DNA from: Hortaea werneckii
Taxonomy: Eukaryota > Ascomycota > Dothideomycetes > Mycosphaerellales > Teratosphaeriaceae
NCBI GenBank assembly: GCA_037044905.1
Contig: JBAOKB010000181.1
Coordinates: 1-64,000, forward strand
Direction: 5' to 3'
DNA: 64,000 nt
Part shown: positions 10,321 through 20,849 of the stretch, one piece after another
Numbering within the stretch: the first letter of the stretch is position 1
Layout of the letters: every line of letters begins with the position of its first letter
Notes under the pieces: generated by a model
Databases searched by the model: none
Seen by the model: the letters and a program-made list of their open reading frames with translations, nothing else
What the model was told of the DNA's origin: nothing
Position numbers and translations under genes: made by a program

Positions 10321-12070
10321 ATGGACGATTCATGTGGGCACGCATCATCATCAGCAGCAGTAGCAGCAGCAGCAGCAGCACATCATCCACGCATCCATCT
10401 CTACGCCGAGCACCTCCAGAACATCCGCACTCTCTCCATTCAGGCCTCCCTCGCCACCTTCTCCAACACCGAAACCAAAGCCACCCTGTCTGCAGACGGA
10501 AGCCAACTATCTCTCAGCCATGAAGGAGAAACGGCCACGATCCAACTCCCCATCACCGTCCCCGGCGGTCACAACGACGCCACACTCGTCATCCCATCCG
10601 CCCCATCAAAAGAACTAACCTTCCGCGTGAATCTCGAAGAAAAGCCCGGCTCGAACTTGTTAGGCGAGCGTCCAGCCGGGGGCGAGACAATCGTCCCGTG
10701 GATGTCCTCCCATCTATCAGCCAGTGCAGAAATCTCCTGTGCGAGTTGCCGGTCCGTGCTCATCCCACGTGGTACGGTCACTCAGTGGAAAGACTTACCT
10801 TCCGAAGGCTGGGCCGAGATGATGGATTTTTGGCACTGCCATAAACCTGACGTCCCGCACGATCACCATCATGCCCATGGTGCCAATGGAAGCGCAGGGC
10901 GTGGGATCGGCGCCAATAGCAGACTCGCTGTTGAGCGCGGTGTAGGACTTGTCGGGCCGCTTGAGCTCCTCTTCGCGAAGGAGGATACTCGGGGTATCAA
11001 GGTAGGTTGTAAAACTTTTCCTACATTTCTATTTTCGCATCCGGTTTCATACATTCTTGCGTTATCTTGTTGTCGAATTGCGTTTTTGCGGAAAAGAAAA
11101 GGAGAGAAGAAAAGGAAATTACGACTGGGCGCTTCAAAGAACCGGCCCTTTCAGGCCGCAAGGCTCACTTTCAAGGAGAGGCGTCGGGATACAGGCTCCC
11201 TAGACCAAAGGACAATATTCAGATCTCGAGCATGCGTCAACCTCGCGCCCGCGATGGTAGGCTGTGCTTCTTGATCGGATTTTCCTCAAAAGTCTAGTGT
11301 TTCACCGCTTGGTCTAGGAGCTCATGGGCTAAGGCGGGATTAAAGCTAGATACATCTCATAGTGCTTGTAATGAAGCGTTCAACATTCCCTTCCACTTTC
11401 TGTTTCTTTCTTTCCTCTCCCGTTTCCGTACTCCATCAAGCCCGTATCCCTGAGGCTAATGATGTCTACATAGGTATCATCGACCCATCTAACCTCTAGC
11501 CACGAAAACACCCTCCTTTGCATCAACTGCAATACCAACCTCGGGAATTTCGATACCAACACCCAAGCGCATCGCCTAGAGAAGCAATCCCTCTCAATAT
11601 GCGACAACCCCGATTCCGCCCCGATATCCCACGACATGGAACTCTGGCTTTCCTGCCACTTGGTCACCTCAGCCGAAGCCCAAGGCGTCCGCAAATTCAA
11701 AGTCTACCGCCACATGACAAAAGAAGCCCAATCTCCGACTATCACCGCCCTGCAAATCTGGCTCTTCGCCACCGACCTCGTCATCTCATCATCAGCCTCT
11801 AAAGTCCCGAAACCTCTCCCCGTTCTGAAAATCTTATACAAGGAAGTAGAGGTCCCGGCGGAAGAAAGCACAGGCAGACTTAATGCCCACGCGCTGAGTG
11901 AAGGGGAGCTGGAACTCCCCCAGCACGAATGGGAACTTCTGAGTCGTCTGTTGGAGGGGAGTAAGGGACTCTTGCCTTCACGAGCGCGGACTTTTCAGGA
12001 CTGGAAGGTTGGGGTTCTGAGACGGTTCACGAGGGATGGGGTCATGAGGTCTACGGGTTCTGAAGAATGA
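10321..12070 (+). CDS. UBE3D/Ipa1-type E3 ubiquitin ligase (E2-binding, HECT-like)
   Basis: Exons 10321..11001 and 11474..12070 give about 425 aa. The family (yeast Ipa1, human UBE3D) binds E2 enzymes and acts in ubiquitin transfer; Ipa1 is linked to mRNA 3'-end processing. Signature pieces seen are CASCRS (about 140-145), LPSEGWAEMMDFWHCHKPD (about 160-178) and, in exon 2, the CINCNTNLG pair of Cys. The C-terminal half ends with LSRLLEGSKGLLPSRART. The donor GTAGGT at 11002 and acceptor ACATAG at 11473 are both phase 0, and an upstream TAG at 11471-11473 forbids an earlier exon start. The 472 nt intron is unusually long for this window, so a small extra exon cannot be excluded. Residues 9-21 form an Ala-rich tract from CAG/GCA repeats. 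About 309 bp with no gene separate its stop from the next, convergent gene. Confidence 0.85.
10345..10380 (+). repeat. CAG/TCA trinucleotide repeat in coding sequence
   Basis: Imperfect CAG run, read in frame as Ser/Ala (SSSAAVAAAAAA). It lies in the disordered N-terminus of the E3 ligase-like protein and is likely length-variable between strains. Confidence 0.8.
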
Positions 12071-12379
12071 AGCGCTTCCTTTCGTGGTGAGGAGACTCTT
12101 TACACCTAACGGTGGCGCAATCTACCTTGTGGTACCTGTATCTTCCTTTCGACTGCCGAAGCCTCAGCTTCAGCTCCTTCGCTACTTCCGTCTATGGAAC
12201 ATGTCCAATGTACCACGCCTAATGACCGGTTCAGAAAAAGAGTGGGAAAAAGAAAAAAAAGAAGGAAAAATAAAGAGAAAAGGCCGACTCATCCCCCTGC
12301 ACCGGGCTGAACTCAGCAATCCCCAACCGCAGACGGAAACCCCTCCCTCCCTTCCCCTCTCCTACATGTCCGACGACCT

Positions 12380-13948
12380 TCACTTCCTCCCAGGCAAAAG
12401 CCTCCGCAACGACATCCTCCGCCTGGACACCGCCGCCAACATCTCCTCCCCAACCTCTCCCGCCTCCACCTGCTCCGACGACCCCACCGTACCCCCCTCT
12501 TCTCCCGTCTTCCCTTCAGCCTCGACCTTCCCCCGCCAACTCTCCGCCGCTTTCCGCTGCTCCCCCGCCCTCGTCACGTTCCCCGGCGCGAACCTGTACG
12601 TGCGGGAGATCTCCTCTTCGGCGTACGCGCCCGTGCGCTGGGCGTGGAAGAGGCTGAGTTGGATCATTTGCGCGTATTGCGTGTTGGTTAGCGGGGTTTG
12701 GGTGCCTGAGAGGCGGGGGCGGAGGTGGGGTGGGGTTTCGGGATGTTGATTGGGAGGTGGTTTGGGTGGGTTGGTGGTGGAGGTTGGAGGGGAGGGGGAG
12801 GGGAGTTGGTGAGGGCGAGCAGGGTGGGGGGATGATGAAGGGAGGGCTTGGTCGTAGTTGGGGAAGAAGGAATCCTCGTCGTCGTTGTGGTCCTCGCGGG
12901 GTTGGATGCAGGGGAGCTTGGTGGGACACGGCTCCAGCGGACCGCCGTCGTCGCGGGTGTAGCTTGGTGTGACTGGCATTGTCTCCGCGGGCGAGGAACT
13001 GGGGCTATACAGCGTTTGACGGCTTGATCCTGAGCCACGGAGCTCCCTTTCACTCGCAATCGGACTGGATGTCGCGCAGTGCTGCGAATCGTCATCGGCA
13101 GAGCACTGCTGATCCCGAGCGATTAGAGCTTCACCTTCTTCGCCTTTTTCGCCTGCTCCTTCGCTGCTATTACTTCCCGAACTCCCCTTCCTGGACGTCG
13201 CAAACCCAGTCATCTTTCTGACGACTTTATTCGAAACCCGATTGAAGGCACATCCTACACTCGTCAATCTTTGGGAGAACCGCCTTTTCCCATCGGAATT
13301 CAGAACACCATCATCATGATCGCCGGCAACCTCACGTCCCAAATCGACTAGCCCCGGCAACCCCTCCCCTCCCTCCTCCTTCTCCTTCTCCTCATTCCCA
13401 TGCACGGGCCCAATCTCCGTATCCCGGAACAGGGACGTCGATTGGCCCACCTTCTTCGAATCCCGCCTCGCCTTCTTCCGCAAAACCCTCCTCTTCCTCC
13501 CTTCCCGCGGTACACCGACCTTCCCGCTCTCGATGTCGCTGGCCCGTTTCAGGAAAAGCGCCTCCGCACTCCCTTCCATCTCCTCGTGTTCAAGATTCTC
13601 AACCCTCGTCTCCCTTACCTCGCCCACCCCCTCGGAAACCACCCGGGACTCAGAACTCCCGTACCGTTCCTCCTCGCCTCGTCCGGATTGTCCAAGGAGA
13701 GCTTCATCGGCGCTCGAACGAGTCGTGCCGTAGATACTGGCGTGTCTGGGACGTGTCCACGTCGGTGTTAAAAGTGACGATGATGATGGGGATGCGGGGG
13801 ACGAGGAAGACGGGCGGAAAGGTCCATCTTGATGGGGAAGTAGATTGGCTCGACTCCTGCGGGGTGAGGATGATGCTCCGCCTAGAAGACCGGCAGGGAC
13901 GGGTTGGTTCTGGAGGTTGCGGAGGGCGAGGAGTGGTATGGTCAGCAT
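12380..13948 (-). CDS. Hypothetical disordered protein, 522 aa
   Basis: I do not recognise a family. One open frame from ATG 13948 to a stop at 12380 encodes a Ser/Pro/Glu-rich protein. It has an early hydrophobic start (MLTIPLLALRNL), a basic cluster RKRRVLRKKARR (about 150-161), an acidic KEKEEGGEG patch and a proline-rich middle. The C-terminal segment is better ordered (TNTQYAQMIQLSLFHAQRTGAYAEEE cut to its core: NTQYAQMIQLSLFHAQRTG) and ends RRMSLRRLLPGRK. The ordered C-terminal segment and tail argue that it is a real gene. Long overlapping frames on both strands, caused by high GC, lower confidence. It converges with the E3 ligase gene. Confidence 0.55.
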   Translation of the reverse strand: MLTIPLLALRNLQNQPVPAGLLGGASSSPRRSRANLLPHQDGPFRPSSSSPASPSSSSLLTPTWTRPRHASIYGTTRSSADEALLGQSGRGEEERYGSSESRVVSEGVGEVRETRVENLEHEEMEGSAEALFLKRASDIESGKVGVPREGRKRRVLRKKARRDSKKVGQSTSLFRDTEIGPVHGNEEKEKEEGGEGLPGLVDLGREVAGDHDDGVLNSDGKRRFSQRLTSVGCAFNRVSNKVVRKMTGFATSRKGSSGSNSSEGAGEKGEEGEALIARDQQCSADDDSQHCATSSPIASERELRGSGSSRQTLYSPSSSPAETMPVTPSYTRDDGGPLEPCPTKLPCIQPREDHNDDEDSFFPNYDQALPSSSPHPARPHQLPSPSPPTSTTNPPKPPPNQHPETPPHLRPRLSGTQTPLTNTQYAQMIQLSLFHAQRTGAYAEEEISRTYRFAPGNVTRAGEQRKAAESWRGKVEAEGKTGEEGGTVGSSEQVEAGEVGEEMLAAVSRRRMSLRRLLPGRK

Positions 13949-14759
13949 TTTCGGCGGAGTTGTGGATCGCTAGGGAAGGACGAGTACAGGGGAGAGGAGA
14001 ACAAGGGAAGATCGAGGAGAGGAGAAGAGAGAGGAGACTTCTATTCGACTGGAGAGCAGAGCAGGGGGTTCCAAAGGGAATATACATGGCTGCCGCTCAA
14101 CCAAAAAGAAAGAAAGAAAGTACAGGCTAGAAAGAAACACTTCCCCTCCCACCTAGTTCCATTAGGTTTAGCAAGCCACCAGCATCAAACGCATACCGAA
14201 AGTAAAGCGAGATCAGCTCTCCTTTGGTAATCGAAAATGTCGTCCTGGAAAGTCGCATCCATGGTAGAAAGGTAGAAAAGTAAAGCAACCCCACAAGCGA
14301 CTGCCACCTAACCCCATGGGTCGACTTTGCCCCGCCACGCTATCGAGAAACATAAAGTGGAAGGAAGGATGGCGGGAAAAGTATGTTGCTTCGCCAACCC
14401 GTCTCCCCGTTGATACATGTCGACGTTAGGTCTTCTTACGAGTCAATAGATCAGGAACAGCTAGAACGCCATACAGAGATCCCTAGATAATCGTAGAGAG
14501 GGGAAAAAGGAAAGCCAAAAAGAAAAAAAAAAAAAGTGAATCGGGAAAATCAAGAAATTCATTCCTTTTTTTTTTTTTCTGTTTCTTTCATTTTTCCCTT
14601 CCCCATCAGGTCCAAGATCAAGAATACATAGTACCTTAGCCTAATAAGACACAATTTTAGACTCGCCACGGGCCCCCGGCCTCTTTCCTACCTACCCCTC
14701 GAAACGTAAACTGGGACTCCCGCATCCCCCCTTCCTTACAGCACCTCTGAACTTAAGTG

Positions 14760-14803
<44 letters not shown>

Positions 14804-15602
14804 AGAAGAAAAAAGGGGGAAAAAAGAGCAACCAACCACGACCCCATCCGAATACTGCTCATCGATCCTTATCCCTCCCCAAGCAAATCCACAAGGGAGC
14901 TTCGAAAGCGTGGTTAGAGGTTTAGACAAGGAAGTCCAAAAGGAAAAAGAAGAACGTAAAAAAAAAAAGAGGGAAAAAAAAAAAAAGGGAAAAGGGAGAA
15001 TCACCAAGAATTGAAGAGACATGGAAGGGGAAGGAAAAAAAAAAAAAAGAAAGAAAGAAGCATGATCAAACATGGACGCTTACAAGGATCATAGCAGCAA
15101 AGATGAGAAAACCCATTACTCCCCCTTCGGCCCCTTCGGGTCTATTTCACAAGAAAAATGCATGAGTGAAGGCATTCCGATTTCTATGCCGATATACCAT
15201 CCTGTTACTATTCTTCTGATGGAAATCTAATATTACATTTGAAAAAAAGAGGTGTCTCTGCCTCTTTTCCGATAAAGTTCGTTGCTCATGATTTTTTTTT
15301 TTTTTCATCCTTCTGTTTTCGTGTTTTGGCGCTCACGTATCGCCCAAGTCCAGTCTGGATGCAAGTGAGCAGGAATACAACCCGGCCATCAAACAAACCC
15401 TTGTGTGCCGAAGAGACAGTCTGAACGCCACAGCCAGCCGGCCTCTCATGTTCTATTCCTCAATCGAACTGCAGTTTTGAAAGTCCTCCCTCTTTCCTTT
15501 CTTTCTTCCTCCTTGCCCTCTCGATCCCTTCCCTCCGCCCCTCAACGTAAAGCCCCTTCCTCTTACTTCCCAGACAACCCGCTGCCAGCGAACGAAACAA
15601 CC
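13949..15602. other. Intergenic, homopolymer-rich
   Basis: No gene seen. The stretch is rich in A, T and C runs: poly-A near 14521-14535, poly-T near 14567-14579, a 33-C tract at 14761, many A-runs at 14960-15060 and a T-run at 15293-15305. It lies between the divergent starts/ends of the 522-aa gene (5' side) and the C2H2 gene (3' side), so it contains the promoter of the former and the 3'UTR of the latter. Confidence 0.6.
14761..14804. repeat. Poly-C tract (33 C) followed by 11 A
   Basis: Uninterrupted C from 14761 to 14793, then A to 14804. Such a tract is prone to slippage, so its exact length should be treated as uncertain. Confidence 0.95.
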
Positions 15603-16952
15603 CTACAAACTCGGGAAAAGCTCCTTAAGCGGATCGTCATGAGCAGCGAAATTCAGTGTCCCCCAACTACTCCCCTCGTTGAAGGGCAAGGACGGCATCA
15701 TATCGCCGGCGGCACCGGCACCGACACCAGCACCAGCAGTGCCATCACCATAATGCTGATACCCCCCATTAGCCGACATGGCCGTATTCCCAAAGAGCGT
15801 GAAGTCCTGGCTAGGACCCGCATTAGCGGTCATGACGTCGTCGAAATTCATCTCCATACCCCCGGCATTGCTGCCGCCGGAGTACATGGTATTGGAGAAA
15901 GTGTGGTCGAGCGGGGCGGTAGTGCCTGGCGATGGATGCATCATGCTGCCGGCGGAGGAGAAACCGGAGTCGACGGAGAGGTGTTGGAGGTTGGGGTTGG
16001 CGGAGGGAGGGGAGGGCTGCTGGAGACAGCCGAGGTTGAAGTTGTCCCAGTGGAAGTCCTCGAGCGCAAGCTGTTGCGGGGAGAGGTTGTCTTCGTAGCC
16101 GCTGCTGGCGCCGTCGAATTGGAGGCCGGAGGTGGAGGACGCCGATGAGGCGTGGTGGTCGTCGCTCATGGCCGGGGTGGGCCAGGTGGAAGTCATGTCG
16201 TTGAAGTTGAAGTCGAAGTCCATGTTAAAATGTCCTGCGAAGTCGGGCGATGGCTGGATCAATGCAGGTGCGTCATAGTTGCTGGGGCCGGCAACGCCTG
16301 GCGGCGGAGCCAGAGAGTCGTGTCTGGACGCAGCGGATGAGGAAAGAGATTGGGTTGATGGAGATGGGACAATTGGTGTGAGAGGCGTCAGCATGGCAGA
16401 TCCTGGGGATCCCGAGACGGAACCATTAGGCAATCGGACACCGCTGATAGCCTTTCCTTTGCCGTTGTTCTTCGAGCGGACGTATTGCCAGCCATGAGCT
16501 TTCTCCATGTGCTGCTTGCAATTACTCTCACGCTTTGATGTGTACGGACAATTATCAAACAGACACTTGTAGAGAGGAGGGGCAGCAGAATGCTTGTCGT
16601 TGACGTGACGGTCGCATTCTTTCTCTGTCGGCCAGCCGAGTGTATGATACTTGCAGCCTTCATCGGGGCACTTCCACGGTCGCTCATGGGTCTTCAGGTG
16701 CTTGGTCAGGTCGCAAGGCCGTTTGAACTCCTTGTCGCAGCCGGGAACAGAACATTCATGGATCTCAGGCTTGGCGCCTTTCTTACGGCGGGCCATGGAG
16801 CGAGCGACGTCATCATTATCGATATCGAGCATTGGTCGCTTCATAGAAGCAGCGACAGAGGACTCGTCGATCTCGGCGCCAGTGGCGAGACTTATAGTCC
16901 TACCGTCCTTGGCGTGACGAACAAGCTCAGCTGGTTGACCGGTGTGACTCAT
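15603..16952 (-). CDS. C2H2 zinc-finger transcription factor
   Basis: 449 aa from ATG 16952. Three zinc-finger-like units are visible: C67-C72-H85-H89 (CSVPGC..HLKTH), C95-C100-H116-H121 (CPDEGC..HVNDKH, with a long spacer) and C130-C135-H148-H153 (CLFDNC..HMEKAH). A KRPCDLTKHLKTHERPW linker joins the first two. A basic stretch ARRKKGAK (54-61) precedes them. The remainder is Ser/Pro/Asn/Gly-rich, with acidic-hydrophobic patches typical of fungal activation domains (FNMDFDFNFNDM). A clear 3' splice site (GCTAAC then CTGCAG) ends at 16981, so the open frame upstream of 16952 is intronic. The 5' exon is either noncoding or adds a short N-terminus. The regulon is unknown. The stop of the next upstream gene is only 205 bp away. 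Confidence 0.85.
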   Translation of the reverse strand: MSHTGQPAELVRHAKDGRTISLATGAEIDESSVAASMKRPMLDIDNDDVARSMARRKKGAKPEIHECSVPGCDKEFKRPCDLTKHLKTHERPWKCPDEGCKYHTLGWPTEKECDRHVNDKHSAAPPLYKCLFDNCPYTSKRESNCKQHMEKAHGWQYVRSKNNGKGKAISGVRLPNGSVSGSPGSAMLTPLTPIVPSPSTQSLSSSAASRHDSLAPPPGVAGPSNYDAPALIQPSPDFAGHFNMDFDFNFNDMTSTWPTPAMSDDHHASSASSTSGLQFDGASSGYEDNLSPQQLALEDFHWDNFNLGCLQQPSPPSANPNLQHLSVDSGFSSAGSMMHPSPGTTAPLDHTFSNTMYSGGSNAGGMEMNFDDVMTANAGPSQDFTLFGNTAMSANGGYQHYGDGTAGAGVGAGAAGDMMPSLPFNEGSSWGTLNFAAHDDPLKELFPSL

Positions 16953-17157
16953 CCCACCATAAAGTGAGACACTTTCGCCCCTGCAGACAAAGTTAGCACG
17001 TGATGCCAATCATGCAAGCTCCACCAGTTGACAATGCAGGAGTAGCTCGTATTGTACCAGTAATGCGACAGCGCCCTGAATGCGCCCTCGTCATTCCGGT
17101 AAATGTGATGCCTTCACCGGAAGGCAGCCCAGCCAATGAACCGCTTCAAAGCGGCTG

Positions 17158-18367
17158 TCAACGCGGATGGGCCGGAAAAGTTGATTCCAGCATTTGCCAA
17201 CGGTGGATGAAAAGTGATACGTACTCAGTGTAGTCCATAGCGTCCGTCTTCTCACCCTTTGCTTGTTTCTCGCGTGTTGCCGCCAAAATGGTGGCGTATC
17301 TGCGAATCTGCACAAAAACGTCAATATTCCGCATCCCCTCAAGACGCATACAATCGTCAAGACACACCTGCTCCACCAGATCGAAGAAGTAGCCTTGCGT
17401 GTACGGGCGGTCGGTAGGCGCGCGCTGGTCGGACTCGTGAAGTGTCGTGACAGTCGTGTGCAGGACGCGGATCGTACGTTCGCAGAATTGGAGGTATTTC
17501 GATGGAGAGCGAGCGTGGTCCTGAATAGCGGATACACAATGAGCAAAAGGCGCATTGTACTCCTAGGCAGCAGCCTCCACTTACCGGTGCTAAGAAGATC
17601 AATGTCTTCTCCAAATCTCTCAAATTCTTGATTTCCTTGTTGCCAATACGTTCCGGCACGCCCTCAATCAAAGGATGAAAGTCCTTCAAAGCAGTTTCGC
17701 GGAGTATGGGCTGAATGATGTACTTGTGGATCTGCTCAGCGGCGTATTTGGAAAGGCCACGACGCTCAGTAGCATCCGAGATGGTTGAAAGAGAGTGCGT
17801 TGACTTGGGTGATGGGGAAGCCGCGTTATCTATTGAACAAGTCAGCCAACATTGTGAATCACCGCAAGGGCGGGGGCGCTGCTCACCGGTCGTGGAAGAC
17901 TTGGCGTCTACATCCGAATCTGCGACGCTGGAGCCCATGCCACTGTCGGAGGAGTGGCTATGACGGTGAGGGCGAGGACGAGCGGCATCCGTCTGCTCAA
18001 CCATAAAGCTGGGTACAGGAAGCACCTCGGGATCGTTCAGAGCAGCGCCCAAAGCCAACTTTGACTGTGTCTCGATCGCCTTGTCCACCCTTGCGAGCAG
18101 ATCAGCAGCCCGACGTTCACCGGCCCCGATGAGAAGATCCTCCAGTGACTTGGGGCAAGTAGTGGACCTTCCCAGCATCGACGGGGTCTTCTTGTTCATC
18201 TCCAGAGGGTCCCATAGATCGTTCTTCTGTTCCGAAGTGGTCGGGTTATGGAAAGTCTCGCCCTTGCGAAGCGACATGTTCTGGAAGGAGTCGATGAGCG
18301 ACGAAGTCACCGACGGAGAGGCATCCTCCGCAGGGCGACGGCGGGGGTGGATTGTAACGGACGGCAT
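17158..18367 (-). CDS. Conserved-looking fungal protein, three exons, function unknown
   Basis: Exons (minus) 18367..17887, 17829..17585 and 17520..17158 give 362 aa. I do not recognise the family. The N-terminal half is Ser/Thr-rich and disordered (MPSVTIHPRRRP start). The C-terminal half is helical and ordered, with blocks such as KYAAEQIHKYIIQPILRE, DFHPLIEGVPERIGNKEIK, NLRDLEKTLIFLAP, PYTQGYFFDLVEQV and NIDVFVQIRRYATILAATRE. This is the look of a conserved domain. Intron 1 (57 nt, GTGAGC/GCTGAC/AATAG) is a multiple of three without a stop. Intron 2 (64 nt, GTAAGT/TTCAG) changes frame and must be removed to reach the ordered tail. A 14 bp palindrome (CCGCTTTGAAGCGG, 17141-17154) lies just after the stop. 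Confidence 0.75.
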
Positions 18368-19670
18368 CTTTCCCGGGGGCGATCGAGAGAAGGGGTGTAC
18401 CGTTTGGGGTTGAATGGGGTCAGGCGGTATGCTCGTCGGCGTTAGCGGGACCCGATTATGCGACCTGGCAAACGGATGACTCACACAGGCGGCCAATGGC
18501 TACAAGTCAATGCTGCCGCGAGCTTGCCAGTGCCTGTTGTGATTTGGTATCATCCACCGTCGTGCAGATGGAGCTCCGTGCTTGAGGGAAAGATGGATGT
18601 GGTTGCCTGCGTGAGGTTGGGGAAGATACAATAGTGTCGATGTGGTTGCAAGAGTCAGCGACTTCAATGCCAGACACCAATGTACTACCTAGGTAGTTGT
18701 TTGGGGTTTAGAAGAGGGAAAGAATGGTAGAATCAGGCTCCCATCTCATGGCGGAGTAGAGGCTCAGTTTATCGACGTTCAGCTGCGGGCCCTCCAGGCA
18801 GCAACGTGCTACCGCGTCTTAGCGTCGTCCCTGGTTCACCGGTCCAACTCTGCCGGACGGGAAGCGGCCGAGCTTGGCCTTCTCGATGCCGAATGGGGGA
18901 GAACGCTTGTCTGAGCGCGCAATGATCAAATCAAGGCGTCGCTTGAGCAGCAGGAGAACGAGGCGATTGGCTCGCTGTGCATGAGAATCGTGGTGAAGCG
19001 ACTGGGTGTTGGTTGGTGATGGACGAGAGCGAAGTGAGGCCACTCACCAGAGGTTTGTAATGGAGTGAGCGGAGGCGCAGCAGTCGCAAGACGGACCAAT
19101 TATCTTGCCGACACCGCCGGCAGGAATGGGAATTCCTTCGCCGTCGAATGTTTGCCACGCAAGCTGTCTGATCCTCTCACCGTCCGCATCGTCAAGTCAC
19201 AGGGATTCAGCTTTGAGCGCGACATTGCAAGGTGTTCTTCTCTCTATATATGGATGCCCTCTGAAGTAATATAGACCTCGAGGACAGCGCCACGGCTTCG
19301 ATGTATCTGAGTCGTCGTGACTCGATGACGCCGAATATAAGCTTAGCACAATGGGAAAGAAGGAAAGACTTAGGTAGATCCAGACGACTGGCACAGCAGG
19401 GCAAAACTTGGAGGTCAAGTAAGATTTTCTCCCCGTCTCGATAAATAAATCGTTGCTCGACTCACGTGAAAAGGATGGGCAGATGTATCTTCCGTGTCCG
19501 TCAACCCTGAGCATTTTGAATACATCCACTTCCCAAAAGGTCCAAATAGACAACCGTCCACTTCCATTCCTGTCCAAACCAACCAACCCAGGCCTTGGCC
19601 CTTTTTCCCTTCCCACTCTCGAAGGAACCACAAGAAGCCAAAATAGAAAAAAAGGTAAAATAAGTCCCCA
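18368..19670. other. Intergenic, no gene seen
   Basis: This is the promoter side of the three-exon gene and the 3' side of borealin. Only short random ORFs occur on either strand. No RNA gene was recognised. Confidence 0.55.
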
Positions 19671-20849
19671 TCAACCCCTCTTCCTCAACGTCCTCCCCGT
19701 CCCCCCAGCCCCAGCCGTAGCAGCACTCGGAGCCAAATTCTCCTTCTTCGCAGCCCCGCCCTTCTTTCCCCCTACACCAGCAGCAGCGGCAGTCTTCGCC
19801 GCGGCCGTAGAAATACCCGACTGTTTCGCCGTAGCAGTAGCCGGCCGTCCCGGCCCTTTCTTCACCACCGGCGCAGGCGCAGGCGCTTGGTTTTGAGAAG
19901 CAGCAGAAGAAGATTTTACTATTGTCGTCCCCGTACTGCCTGCGCTCCTTCTTGACGTTGTGGTGCTTGTTCGGCTGACGGGGCGTTTAATGTTTGGTTG
20001 CTGTTGCTGTTGTGCGCGACTCGGGGCTCGGGATCCGGGACCGCCGCCGCCTACAGTTGCGGTCGTAGGTTTCGTTGGGCTGAGGAACTTGGAGGGTTCT
20101 TTTTCGCCTGCGGCTTTGATGGGGGATTTGGGTAAAGTGCGGGAGTTGTGCGAACGGGGGAGAGGATGCCGGGGGGTGCGGGGACTTTGCGGGAGGCTGT
20201 ACGGGAGGCAGGTTTCGGATTTGCTGTTGTTGTTGTTGCTGCAGTCTTGGCGCGCTTTTTGGGGTTGGGAAGGTCGTTGGGTGGGAGTTCAGCGTTTTCC
20301 TTGTCGTCGGCGGTAGAGATGTGGTCGCTAAGTCGGCTGTCAGCTCCGTGTCCAAATCTTCTTGCCATACGCTGTGACCGATGAATACTTACCTCTGTCG
20401 CTTCACACTCTTTCGTAGTGGTGATTTGGAAGGGACGACAGGAGCCTTTGTAGGCTCGGTGTTGGTTGCAGGCACGGGTGGTGCGGGTTGAGGCTTCTCC
20501 CTCTGAGCGTGTTCATCTAGCAAATCTTGGATATTTCGTTTCCGTAAGCCTTGCGGTATTCGGTTGACACGCATCTCCAGACGCGTCCGGAGGCCCTGAG
20601 CCTGCATTGCGTATTGCGCTCGCAGTTTACGCGCTCGTTCGGTGACTAGTGACGCGTCAGCACGTGATCTTGACGGATGCGCAGTGTAGCAGGATTCGTA
20701 CTCTCAAGCTGAAGATTGTCTACCAGCGCTTGCTTTTGCGCCTCAGTGATTCCAGTCATCGTTTTTGCTGGGCTTCGTTCCGGAGTCTGCGCTTCTGGTG
20801 TTTCTTCGTGAATGGATGCGCGTGTCGCTTTCGCTCGTTTTGGCGGCAT
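19671..20849 (-). CDS. Borealin (Nbl1/Bor1), chromosomal passenger complex; apparent frameshift
   Basis: Exons (minus) 20849..20702, 20645..20393 and 20327..19671. Splicing yields the Nbl1/borealin N-terminal helix (LQLEITERARKLRAQYAMQ, then LRTRLEMRVNRIPQGLRKR), which bundles with INCENP and survivin in the Aurora B complex at centromeres and the spindle midzone. Introns are 56 nt (GTACGA/GTGCTGAC/CACTAG) and 65 nt (GTAAGT/GCTGAC/CTTAG). The tail is basic and Ala/Pro-rich with ILSP, SRTLPKSPIK and KFLSPTKP motifs, ending in TLRKRG. ILSP and SRTLPKSP lie in different frames. The switch falls at a run of five G on the plus strand (20156-20160), consistent with one missing base in the assembly or a real frameshift allele. 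The intact product would be about 350 aa. Confidence 0.8.

Noticed and set aside
15405..16148. 247-aa plus-strand reading opposite the C2H2 gene
   Set aside because: Gly/Val-rich shadow; the minus strand carries real zinc fingers.
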